From: an uncultured Prosthecobacter sp.
GTDB taxonomy: Bacteria > Verrucomicrobiota > Verrucomicrobiia > Verrucomicrobiales > Verrucomicrobiaceae
DNA length: 5,527 nt
Direction: 5' to 3'
NCBI GenBank assembly: GCA_937941745.1
Contig: CALDGV010000470.1
Location: 1 to 5,527 of the forward strand
Below are positions 1-5,527 of the stretch, in pieces. Numbering within the stretch: the stretch's first letter is position 1; each line of letters starts with the position of its first letter. The position numbers and the translations under genes are program-made. The notes under the pieces were generated by a model. It was not told the DNA's origin, made no database searches, and saw only the letters and a program-made list of their open reading frames with translations.

Positions 1-120
1 CGGTTTGGCGGGCTTTTTGGCAGCAGGCTTGGAGGGCTTGGGAGGAGTCTTTTTCGACACCGGTTTCTTCAAGGCCGGCTTGGCGGCCTTGGACGACTTC
101 TGGGTTGGTTTCTTGCTCAC
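1..120 (-). CDS. N-terminal fragment of a protein with a Lys/Pro/Ala-rich basic tail
   Basis: Only the first 40 codons are present; the gene continues past the left edge. It starts with GTG at 120-118, behind an excellent Shine-Dalgarno (AGGAGGAG, 7-base spacer) that lies inside the last codons of the upstream membrane-protein gene. The visible residues begin MSKKPTQKSSKAAK and are very low in complexity: 14 Lys, 9 Pro, 6 Ala, 5 Ser and no acidic residue, mostly as KP, KKP and AAK units. Such tails are disordered and usually bind nucleic acid. They occur in histone-H1-like proteins and as extensions on other bacterial proteins; some Verrucomicrobial DksA/TraR-type regulators carry a similar extension, which makes that one candidate. 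No folded domain is visible, so function cannot be assigned. The 3-base gap to the preceding stop implies co-transcription and probably translational coupling. Confidence 0.8.
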   Translation of the reverse strand, partial: MSKKPTQKSSKAAKPALKKPVSKKTPPKPSKPAAKKPAKP

Positions 121-123
121 AAT

Positions 124-1089
124 TCAGCTCCTCCTGTTTTGAAGTATCAGCCAGCCTTTGCCTTCGACACTTGCGATCCGCACCGCCCTCGCGCTGGAAG
201 TTGGTCCGGGGTAGCTAATTCGCAAAGTTAGCGGGACGTTGGTCCAGTTGCCAAGCCTCAATTGCTCCAAGAGCGGGCTAAATTGAGGATCATCCCGGTT
301 AAAGTAGGCGTGTAACACGCCCGGCTCGACCGGATGCCGGAGCTCTATGACCTCCAGCGAGGCTGCTTCAGGGGGGATCTCGGCTGGCGAAGAAACCTTC
401 GAGGCGATGACCCGGAACAGCACCGGCTGCACGGGCTTCCGGGCCAGGAAATCTTTCCACTCCAGTTCGCCGTAATGCACGCTGGACTCCCAATCGACGG
501 AAACCTGCCCTTCCGAACCCTCCTCCACGATGACACAGAGAGGTTCGGCGTTGGCAAACAGCGCCTGGGCATAGGCCAGATGATGGCCGGGCTCATTCAC
601 CGGCATGACCCAGCCCAGGGACTGAAAAGCCCCGGGATTGAGGAGGTGGTTCTGGTAGTAGGCTTCCATCAGCGGGCGGACCCGCTCCCGCTCCCGCGAA
701 CTGGCCAGCTTCTCATCGAGGGTTCTGGCGGTGAAAAACTGGCGCACCGCAGCCTCGATCCTGGCTTTCCTGACATCTGCCATGGCCGAATCCTGCCCTT
801 GGTCTGCCGTGGACTGGGGAGCCGAGGGCAGTTGATTGAGCCCGAGGATTCCGCCGGACGATGCCTGTTGCTCAGGAGGCCGCTGCTCCGATGGCGCCTC
901 AACAACCTCTCCCATCAGTGAAGGATCGATGCGCGGGCCGTGGCGGTCAATCTGAGTCACGGCGACATAAAAGACGACGGCCACGGTGACGACGAGCGCC
1001 GTGCAGCCTGTCAGCTTGGCAAGCGCATTAAGCATGGCCTCCCGCTGCCGGATTCGGCTTGTACGGGACGGTGGAGGCCTTTGGGTCAT
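124..1089 (-). CDS. Single-pass membrane-anchored protein of unknown function (321 aa)
   Basis: Function is not recognised. The start is ATG at 1089-1087 (MTQRPPPSRT), chosen because GGAGA lies 8 bases upstream; the reading frame extends further upstream only by reading through the tRNA gene. Residues 1-23 are basic (six Arg, one Lys by residue 25). Residues about 24-46 form one hydrophobic helix (ALVVTVAVVFYVAV), so the N-terminus is predicted cytoplasmic and the rest periplasmic. Residues 50-105 are a Pro/Gln/Ser-rich linker. From about 106 comes a folded region with a helical start (VRKARIEAAVRQFFTARTLD, then RERVRPLMEAYY at 134-145), followed by beta-rich sequence with VDWESSVHY (198-206) and W211-KDF. 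Verrucomicrobial proteins with an 'RVRPLMEDYY ... VDW' pattern come to mind, possibly with an NTF2-like fold, but this is recollection and not a demonstrated match. It sits between tRNA-Thr and the Lys-rich gene in an apparent operon. Confidence 0.85.
   Translation of the reverse strand: MTQRPPPSRTSRIRQREAMLNALAKLTGCTALVVTVAVVFYVAVTQIDRHGPRIDPSLMGEVVEAPSEQRPPEQQASSGGILGLNQLPSAPQSTADQGQDSAMADVRKARIEAAVRQFFTARTLDEKLASSRERERVRPLMEAYYQNHLLNPGAFQSLGWVMPVNEPGHHLAYAQALFANAEPLCVIVEEGSEGQVSVDWESSVHYGELEWKDFLARKPVQPVLFRVIASKVSSPAEIPPEAASLEVIELRHPVEPGVLHAYFNRDDPQFSPLLEQLRLGNWTNVPLTLRISYPGPTSSARAVRIASVEGKGWLILQNRRS
128..135 (-). promoter_or_regulatory. Shine-Dalgarno for the Lys-rich gene, inside the upstream ORF end
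   Basis: On the minus strand AGGAGGAG is followed by a 7-base spacer and then GTG at 120-118. The motif falls in the terminal Arg-Arg-Ser codons of the membrane-protein gene, whose TGA stop is at 126-124. It supports the GTG as the true start and suggests translational coupling between the two genes. Confidence 0.8.
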
Positions 1090-1097
1090 GAAGCACT

Positions 1098-1102
1098 TCT
1101 CC
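1098..1102 (-). promoter_or_regulatory. Shine-Dalgarno for the membrane-protein gene, just after the tRNA 3' end
   Basis: GGAGA on the minus strand sits 8 bases before ATG at 1089-1087 and only 5 bases after the encoded CCA of the tRNA. It decides the start over two alternatives: the upstream Met inside the tRNA, and Met19 (MLNALAK), whose GGGAGG is only about 2 bases away. The CTCC formed by the last acceptor base, U73 and the two Cs of CCA is complementary to its GGAG. Confidence 0.75.
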
Positions 1103-1107
1103 GAAAA

Positions 1108-1182
1108 TGGAGCCGAAGGCGGGAATCGAACCCGCGACCCGCGCATTACGAATGCGCTGCTCTACCGCTGAGCTACTTCGGC
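1108..1182 (-). tRNA. tRNA-Thr (anticodon CGT), CCA encoded
   Basis: The minus-strand sequence folds into a complete cloverleaf. The acceptor stem GCCGAAG (1182-1176) pairs with CTTCGGC (1118-1112). The D stem is GCTC/GAGC with loop AGCGGTA. The anticodon stem GCGCA/TGCGC encloses loop TTCGTAA, giving anticodon CGT, which reads the Thr codon ACG. The variable region is GGGTC. The T stem GCGGG/CCCGC encloses loop TTCGATT. The 3' end is T73 plus genomically encoded CCA (1111-1108). All stems are perfectly paired. The body closely resembles E. coli tRNA-Thr(CGT), including the anticodon arm, but has U at the discriminator position where E. coli has A. A strong promoter lies upstream and a protein gene follows 18 bases downstream on the same strand. 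Confidence 0.97.
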
Positions 1183-1338
1183 CCGTACGAAGGGGAACAC
1201 GAGCGGCATTTTATAGCGGGGCGGAAAAGCTTGTCATTTTCTTTCTCTGCACTGCCGGAGAAATTTAGCCCCCGACGCACGGCCAAACTTGCGCAGCACC
1301 AGCAGCCTGCGGAAGGTTTTTCACTTCGTCCACCCACC
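1183..1338. other. Divergent intergenic region between tRNA-Thr and the 65-aa gene
   Basis: This 156-base gap holds the tRNA promoter at 1210-1237 on the minus strand. I find no convincing plus-strand -35/-10 pair for the 65-aa gene: a TTGTCA at 1231-1236 has no good -10 at the right distance. GGAAGG at 1311-1316 is 22 bases from that gene's ATG, too far for a normal ribosome binding site. No hairpin or RNA element stands out. Confidence 0.5.
1210..1237 (-). promoter_or_regulatory. Sigma70-type promoter for tRNA-Thr and the genes behind it
   Basis: On the minus strand, a -35 element ATGACA (1237-1232; 5 of 6 to TTGACA) and a -10 element TATAAA (1215-1210; 5 of 6 to TATAAT) are separated by 16 bases. 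Transcription would start near 1203-1202, about 20 bases before the mature tRNA 5' end at 1182, a normal leader for RNase P removal. The stretch after the -10 (ATGCCGC) is GC-rich, as in stringently controlled stable-RNA promoters. No other promoter is seen for the two downstream minus-strand genes. Confidence 0.65.
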
Positions 1339-1536
1339 ATGGCCTCCCCCCCTGCAGAATCATCGCCTTATTCAGAGTTCCAGGCCGAGCTCTCTGAAAT
1401 TCACCGCCACAAATGGCTGACCAGCGAACGCGAAGGCCGGGACATCGGCTTTGAGCAGGCCCTGACTGAATGGGCGGCCCATCATCGCCAGTCCTGGCGG
1501 CAGGCACGCAACCTGAAGCTGAAAGCGGAAAAGTAG
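1339..1536 (+). CDS. Small conserved-looking soluble protein (65 aa), function unknown
   Basis: It starts at ATG 1339 (MASPPAESSP) and ends with TAG at 1536. No other usable start codon is close upstream in this frame, and there is no Shine-Dalgarno at the proper distance. Residues 1-11 look disordered. Residues 12-55 are predicted helical and carry the pattern HRHKW (22-26), SEREGRDIG (29-37), then EW (44-45), HH (48-49) and W53. The C-terminus is basic (RNLKLKAEK). The 'HKW-x-SE-x-x-GRDIG-x-x-x-A-x-x-x-W' pattern resembles the 'HRWYLSE-AGRDVG' segment I recall from the DUF4032 family, and short stand-alone bacterial proteins with the same pattern; that link is from memory. It has no signal peptide or membrane helix. 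It reads toward the hydrolase, 73 bases before that gene's start. The dense, protein-like residue pattern argues for a real gene despite its size. Confidence 0.75.
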   Translation: MASPPAESSPYSEFQAELSEIHRHKWLTSEREGRDIGFEQALTEWAAHHRQSWRQARNLKLKAEK

Positions 1537-1609
1537 CCCCCTCAACGCGCCGCCGAGCAGAAAAGGCGTGCATCCCGTCCTCGAAACCGATCTGTTCCAC
1601 CTCCGACCG

Positions 1610-2476
1610 ATGAAATTGACCTCCTTGATCCTGCTTCTGGCCCTCTCCTCCCAGGCTGCTGAACCCGTCGTCATCAAGCTCTGGCCTTCTGGAGCCCCTG
1701 AAAAGCCCGGCGTGAAGATTGGACCGGAAGAGGAGATTCAGAAGGGCGATGGCATCAAGCGCGTAACGAACGTCACCGATCCAACGCTCACCATCTCCAA
1801 GCCCGAGAAGGCAAACGGCACCTGCGTCGTGGTCTGCCCTGGAGGCGGTTACAGCATTCTGGCCATCGAGCACGAAGGCACCAAAGTCTGTGACTACCTC
1901 AATTCCCTCGGTGTCACAACGGCGCTGCTGAAATACCGCGTGCCGCGCCGTGATCCCGCCAATCCAAGTGTCGAGCCTCTCCAGGACGCCCAGCGTGCCA
2001 TCGGCATTCTGCGGCACCGCGCAGCTGAGTTTGGCATCGCCCCCGACCGCATCGGCATCCTGGGCTTCTCAGCGGGCGGACATCTCACCGTCATGGCAGC
2101 CCTGCACGCCAATGACCGCACGTATCCCCAGGATCCTGCCCTGGACGTGCCCGACGCGACTCCCAACTTTGCCATTCCGGTGTATCCCGCCTATCTGGTG
2201 ACCAAGGAAGAGACCTTCACGCTGCTTCCTGAGGTCAAAGTCACGGAGAAATCGCCGCCCATGTGCCTGATTCACGCCCATGATGACAAAGGCACCACCA
2301 GCTCCAGTTCCAGCGCCCTGCTTTACCTGGAGTACAAAAAGCTCGGCCTGCCCGCCGAACTGCACATTTACGCCAAGGGCGGACATGGCTTCGGCATGAA
2401 GGAGAGCGGCCTGCCGACGGCCACTTGGCTCATCCGGGCCGGGGAATGGATGAAAGCCATGGGCTGGCTGCCCTGA
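1610..2476 (+). CDS. Secreted alpha/beta-hydrolase, acetyl-xylan-esterase / BD-FAE type
   Basis: A 288-aa exported serine esterase is predicted. The start ATG 1610 is chosen because it opens a textbook signal peptide (MKLTSLILLLALSSQA, cleavage likely before AEP at 17-18); a GTG at 1568 would bury it behind 14 polar residues. Neither has a Shine-Dalgarno. Motifs are in order: oxyanion-hole segment CPGGGY (76-81) followed by EHEG; nucleophile elbow GFSAGGH with Ser154; acidic residue in HAHDD (Asp225 or Asp226); and catalytic His259 in GGHGFGM. LKYRVPRRD (107-115) and QDAQRAIGILR (125-135) are typical of the family often annotated as xylanase, acetyl xylan esterase or BD-FAE (bifunctional deacetylase/feruloyl esterase). 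The expected reaction is removal of acetyl or feruloyl esters from plant or algal polysaccharides; the actual substrate is not shown. Length is normal. The cytochrome-like gene follows after 66 bases and may be co-transcribed. Confidence 0.93.
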   Translation: MKLTSLILLLALSSQAAEPVVIKLWPSGAPEKPGVKIGPEEEIQKGDGIKRVTNVTDPTLTISKPEKANGTCVVVCPGGGYSILAIEHEGTKVCDYLNSLGVTTALLKYRVPRRDPANPSVEPLQDAQRAIGILRHRAAEFGIAPDRIGILGFSAGGHLTVMAALHANDRTYPQDPALDVPDATPNFAIPVYPAYLVTKEETFTLLPEVKVTEKSPPMCLIHAHDDKGTTSSSSSALLYLEYKKLGLPAELHIYAKGGHGFGMKESGLPTATWLIRAGEWMKAMGWLP

Positions 2477-2542
2477 TCTTGGGCGGCCACCTTTGTCATG
2501 CAGGGCAAGATGGAGGCGCGGGCATCGTATCCCCTGCCCCTC

Positions 2543-5527
2543 ATGCTCCGCCCATCCATCGCCCTGATCAGCCTCAGCACGCTCACTGCCAGCGCCGCGA
2601 CGAAGCTCGACTTCAACCGCGACATCCGGCCCATCCTCAGTGACAACTGCTTCGCGTGCCACGGGTTCGACGCAAAGAAGCGCAAAGCTGACCTGCGGCT
2701 CGACACGCCGGAGGGCGCCTATCAGGCGATTGAAGGCAGCTTTCCCGTGAAGCCCGGCCAGCCTGAGGCCAGCAGCATCATCGCACGCATCGTCAGCACA
2801 GATCCGGACGAGGTCATGCCGCCGCCGGAATCCCACAAGAAGGTGACCCCTCAGCAGGTGGAGACCCTCAGGCGCTGGATTCGAGAGGGCGCGGAATACA
2901 AGAAGCACTGGGCTTTTGAAAAGCCCGTCAAAGCCACCCCGCCCAAGGTTTCAGGCGGCCTGCAGCAGAACCCCATCGACCATTTCATCCAGGCCCGGCT
3001 GACCCAGGAGGGCCTGGCCCCGGCTCCAGAAGCCAGCAAGGAGACCTTGATCCGCCGGGTGACGATGGACCTGACCGGACTGCCACCAACCCCTGCCGAG
3101 GTCGATGCCTTTCTGGCAGACACACGCCCCGACGCCTACGACAAGCTGGTGAACCGCCTGCTGAAATCAGAGCGGTATGGCGAGCACATGGCGCGCTACT
3201 GGCTGGATGTGGCCCGCTACGCCGACACCCACGGCCTGCACCTCGACAACGAACGCAGCATGTGGCCCTACCGCGACTGGGTGGTGCGCGCCTTCAACGA
3301 CAACCTGCCCTACGACGAGTTCACCCGCTGGCAGATCGCTGGGGATCTTCTGCCCAACGCCACCCTGGACCAGCAGATCGCCTCCGGCTTCAACCGCTGC
3401 AACGTCACCACCAGCGAAGGCGGAAGCATCAATGAAGAATTCATCTTCCGCTATGCCGTGGACCGCACGGACACCACCGTCGCAGCCTGGATGGGGCTGA
3501 CCGCCGGCTGCGCCGTCTGCCATGACCACAAGTATGACCCTATCAGCCAGAAGGAGTTTTATTCCCTGTACGCCTTCTTCAACAGCGCCGCCGATCCGGC
3601 CATGGATGGCAACATCCTGCTCACACCGCCCATCCTCCGGCTTTCCAACGCCGAACAAAAGAAGCAACTGGCCGACTTCGACGCGAAAATCGCCGCCACC
3701 CAGGGCAAGATCCGCGAAGCCATTGCCAACCTGAAATACACCGACCCGGCCACCTTGACGCCACCACCGCCGGTGCAGACCAGTGAAGTGGTCTGGTTCG
3801 AGGACAGCTTTCCCGCCGGAGCGGACATCGGGGTCGCGGGTGCTCCAACCCAGATCATCAGCAAGGAGAAAGGTCCGGTCTTCAGCGGCAGCAGCGCCCT
3901 CCGCCGCACGGGCAAGGGGGTGACGCAGGACTACTTCACCAAGGGAGCCAGCTTTGACATCCCGGCGAATGGCAAGCTGAGCGTGCAGTGCTTCCTGGAC
4001 CCACAGGACGCCCCCAAGGCGGTCATGCTGCAATTCTTTGTCGGCGGCTGGAATCACCGGGCCGTGTGGGGAGAGGAAGGCGCGATCCCTTTCGGCAAGG
4101 TGCGCACGCCTGAACGAGTGCTCGTGGGCAAGCTTCCCGAACTGGGCCAGTGGGTGAAGCTGGAAGTGCCCGCTGAAAAACTCGGCCTAAAGCCTGGGAT
4201 GAAGGTCACCGGCTTTGCCTTCACCCAGTTCAATGGCACCGTCACCTGGGATCGTCTGGCAGTGAGCTCACGCGTCGATCCTGCCAAGGATCCCCAGTGG
4301 TCCTGGAAGGTGTGGAGCGAGCGCAATCAAGGCAAGCGGGTCGCAGAGCTGCCCTATGACCTGCAGACCCTCGTCCGGGGCAAAAAAGCCGCAGAATGGA
4401 CGCCTGCGGAGGTGAAGCGGCTCCAGGACTGGTGGTTTGAAAACGAGTTCCAAGGTGCCCGCCAGATCGTGCATGGCGTCCGGGCCGAAAAACTGGCGCT
4501 GGAAGCCCGGCGCAAAGCTTTGGAAGACACCATCCCTGCCAGCTTCATCATGGCGGACCTGCCGGAACCTCGCGAAAGCTTCGTCATGGTGCGCGGCCAG
4601 TATGACAAGCCAGGGGAGAAAGTCGGCCGCACCACTCCCGCCGTCTTTCCTCCATTGCCCAGGAAGGAGGGGCAGCCCACGCGCCTGGACCTGGCCAACT
4701 GGCTTGTCTCCCCCGAACATCCGCTGACGGCACGCGTGCAGGTCAACCGCCTCTGGCAGCAGTTTTTTGGCACGGGACTGGTCAAGACAAGCAATGACTT
4801 CGGCTCCCAGGGCGAACCACCGAGCCATCCCGAGCTGCTGGACTGGCTGGCCGTGACCTTCCGTGAAAGCGGCTGGGACATGAAGGCCCTGGTGAAACTG
4901 CTGGTCACCTCCCACACCTACCGGCAGGCCTCGCAGTTCTCGCCGCAAGGTGCCCAGATGGATCCGGAGAACCGTCTGCTCAGCCGGGGGCCGCGCTTCC
5001 GCCTCGATGCCGAGGTCGTGCGCGACAGCGCACTCTTTGTCAGCGGCCTGCTGAGTCCAAAGATGGGCGGCAAGGGCGTGAAGCCTTACCAGCCCGAAAA
5101 CATCTGGGAGCCAGTGGGCTTCGGCGGCAGCAACACGCGCAACTACATCCAGGACAAAGGCGAATCCCTCTACCGCCGCAGCCTTTACACCTTCTGGAAG
5201 CGCACGGCCCCGCCGCCCGCGATGACCACTTTTGACGCCCCCAACCGCGAAAGCTACTGCCTCCGCCGTGAACGGAGCAACACCCCGCTGCAGGCGCTGA
5301 ACCTGATGAACGACGTGCAGTATTTTGAAGCCTCGCGGAACTTTGCCCAGCACCTGCTGAAGGCGCAGGGCACGACGGACAGCCGCATCACTGCCGGATT
5401 CCGGGCCGTGACCAGCCGCCACCCGAGTGCGCAGGAGGCGGAAATCATCCGCAGTGCGCTGGAGCAGCACCTGGCCGCCTTCCGGGCTCGGCCCGAATCC
5501 GCCAGACAAGCCATCACCTACGGTGAA
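2543..5527 (+). CDS. Secreted PSCyt1-DUF1549-DUF1553 protein, C-terminus cut by window edge
   Basis: The frame is open from ATG 2543 to the last base (995 codons); relatives are typically just over 1000 aa, so little is missing. The start is chosen for its signal peptide (MLRPSIALISLSTLTASA, then ATKLDF). In-frame ATGs at 2498 and 2510 also exist and none has a clear Shine-Dalgarno. Order of domains: planctomycete cytochrome c domain PSCyt1 (about 23-115) with heme motif CFACH (36-40) and VMPPPESHKK (91-100) containing a possible Met axial ligand; DUF1549 (about 143-350) with LTGLPPTP, YGEHMARYWLDVARYADTHG and a second CxxCH, CAVCHDHKYDP (323-333); coiled-coil-like segment (368-397); beta-rich insert (about 412-580); second helical charged stretch (630-665); DUF1553 (about 713-end) with RLDLANWLVSPEHPLTARV, FGTGLVKTSNDFG, HPELLDWLA and RSNTPLQALNLMND. 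The molecular function of DUF1549/DUF1553 is not firmly known; these proteins are abundant in Planctomycetes and Verrucomicrobia, often near DUF1501 genes, sulfatases and carbohydrate-degradation genes. A periplasmic or surface location with c-type heme is inferred. Confidence 0.94.
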   Translation, partial: MLRPSIALISLSTLTASAATKLDFNRDIRPILSDNCFACHGFDAKKRKADLRLDTPEGAYQAIEGSFPVKPGQPEASSIIARIVSTDPDEVMPPPESHKKVTPQQVETLRRWIREGAEYKKHWAFEKPVKATPPKVSGGLQQNPIDHFIQARLTQEGLAPAPEASKETLIRRVTMDLTGLPPTPAEVDAFLADTRPDAYDKLVNRLLKSERYGEHMARYWLDVARYADTHGLHLDNERSMWPYRDWVVRAFNDNLPYDEFTRWQIAGDLLPNATLDQQIASGFNRCNVTTSEGGSINEEFIFRYAVDRTDTTVAAWMGLTAGCAVCHDHKYDPISQKEFYSLYAFFNSAADPAMDGNILLTPPILRLSNAEQKKQLADFDAKIAATQGKIREAIANLKYTDPATLTPPPPVQTSEVVWFEDSFPAGADIGVAGAPTQIISKEKGPVFSGSSALRRTGKGVTQDYFTKGASFDIPANGKLSVQCFLDPQDAPKAVMLQFFVGGWNHRAVWGEEGAIPFGKVRTPERVLVGKLPELGQWVKLEVPAEKLGLKPGMKVTGFAFTQFNGTVTWDRLAVSSRVDPAKDPQWSWKVWSERNQGKRVAELPYDLQTLVRGKKAAEWTPAEVKRLQDWWFENEFQGARQIVHGVRAEKLALEARRKALEDTIPASFIMADLPEPRESFVMVRGQYDKPGEKVGRTTPAVFPPLPRKEGQPTRLDLANWLVSPEHPLTARVQVNRLWQQFFGTGLVKTSNDFGSQGEPPSHPELLDWLAVTFRESGWDMKALVKLLVTSHTYRQASQFSPQGAQMDPENRLLSRGPRFRLDAEVVRDSALFVSGLLSPKMGGKGVKPYQPENIWEPVGFGGSNTRNYIQDKGESLYRRSLYTFWKRTAPPPAMTTFDAPNRESYCLRRERSNTPLQALNLMNDVQYFEASRNFAQHLLKAQGTTDSRITAGFRAVTSRHPSAQEAEIIRSALEQHLAAFRARPESARQAITYGE

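Noticed and set aside
334..921. 195-residue open frame on the plus strand
   Set aside because: It is antisense to the membrane-protein gene, whose minus-strand frame has a ribosome binding site, membrane helix and linker.
1090..1146. N-terminal extension of the membrane protein beginning MRGSRVRFPPSAP
   Set aside because: These 19 residues are a translation of the tRNA-Thr gene and its 3' spacer, a well-known source of spurious protein starts. A proper Shine-Dalgarno supports the ATG at 1089.
940..1338. Long plus-strand frame upstream of the 65-aa gene, and a second frame ending GGNRTRDPRITNALLYR
   Set aside because: Both run antisense through the membrane-protein gene and through the tRNA; such peptides are classic tRNA-derived artefacts. 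Only the part from ATG 1339 looks protein-like.
1546..1570. Possible hairpin CGCC/GGCG between the 65-aa gene and the hydrolase as a terminator
   Set aside because: The stem is only about 4 bp with a long loop and is not followed by a T run.
1568..1609. GTG 1568 as the hydrolase start
   Set aside because: It would place 14 mostly polar residues ahead of a perfect signal peptide, and the AAGG before it is only 1 base away, too close to serve as a ribosome binding site.
1265..2017. 250-residue open frame on the minus strand
   Set aside because: It is antisense to the 65-aa gene and the signal peptide and N-terminal half of the hydrolase, both of which have clear coding features.
2069..2908. 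279-residue open frame on the minus strand spanning two plus-strand genes
   Set aside because: It crosses the end of the hydrolase, the 66-base gap and the start of the cytochrome-like gene in antisense, and shows no protein family features.
3167..4057. 296-residue open frame on the minus strand
   Set aside because: It is antisense to DUF1549 and the insert domain, with Gly/Val/Ala-rich shadow composition and no motif or signal.
4268..5509. 413-residue open frame on the minus strand
   Set aside because: It lies fully antisense to the DUF1553 part of the large gene, has no recognisable domain and is explained by high GC at third codon positions.

Overview
The window is GC-rich and looks like chromosomal DNA from a member of the Planctomycetes-Verrucomicrobia group, most likely a Verrucomicrobium such as a Prosthecobacter relative. 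The main evidence is a large secreted protein with the PSCyt1-DUF1549-DUF1553 architecture, which is highly expanded in that group. The phylum and genus are inferred from protein style, since there is no rRNA to settle it.

The left part (1-1182) is on the minus strand and reads right to left. A tRNA-Thr(CGT) gene with an encoded CCA end sits behind a good sigma70-type promoter. Only 18 bases downstream starts a 321-residue single-pass membrane protein of unknown function, and 3 bases after its stop starts a protein with a very lysine/proline/alanine-rich N-terminus that runs off the left edge. The tight spacing and strong Shine-Dalgarno sequences suggest one mixed tRNA-mRNA transcription unit.

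The right part (1339-5527) is on the plus strand, diverging from the tRNA. It holds a 65-residue soluble protein, a secreted alpha/beta-hydrolase of the acetyl-xylan-esterase/BD-FAE type, and the first 995 residues of the secreted cytochrome-like PSCyt1-DUF1549-DUF1553 protein, cut by the right edge. The hydrolase and cytochrome-like genes are 66 bases apart and both have signal peptides, so they may act together outside the cytoplasmic membrane, perhaps in processing esterified polysaccharide. That role is an inference. All three plus-strand starts lack a Shine-Dalgarno sequence and have pyrimidine-rich leaders, unlike the minus-strand genes.

There is no mobile element, CRISPR array, rRNA or clearly new multi-gene system. 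The points most worth following are the tRNA-mRNA junction, the uncharacterised membrane protein and its lysine-rich neighbour, the 65-residue protein, and the insert domain between DUF1549 and DUF1553. No stretch longer than 300 bases lacks a gene; the longest gap is 1183-1338.
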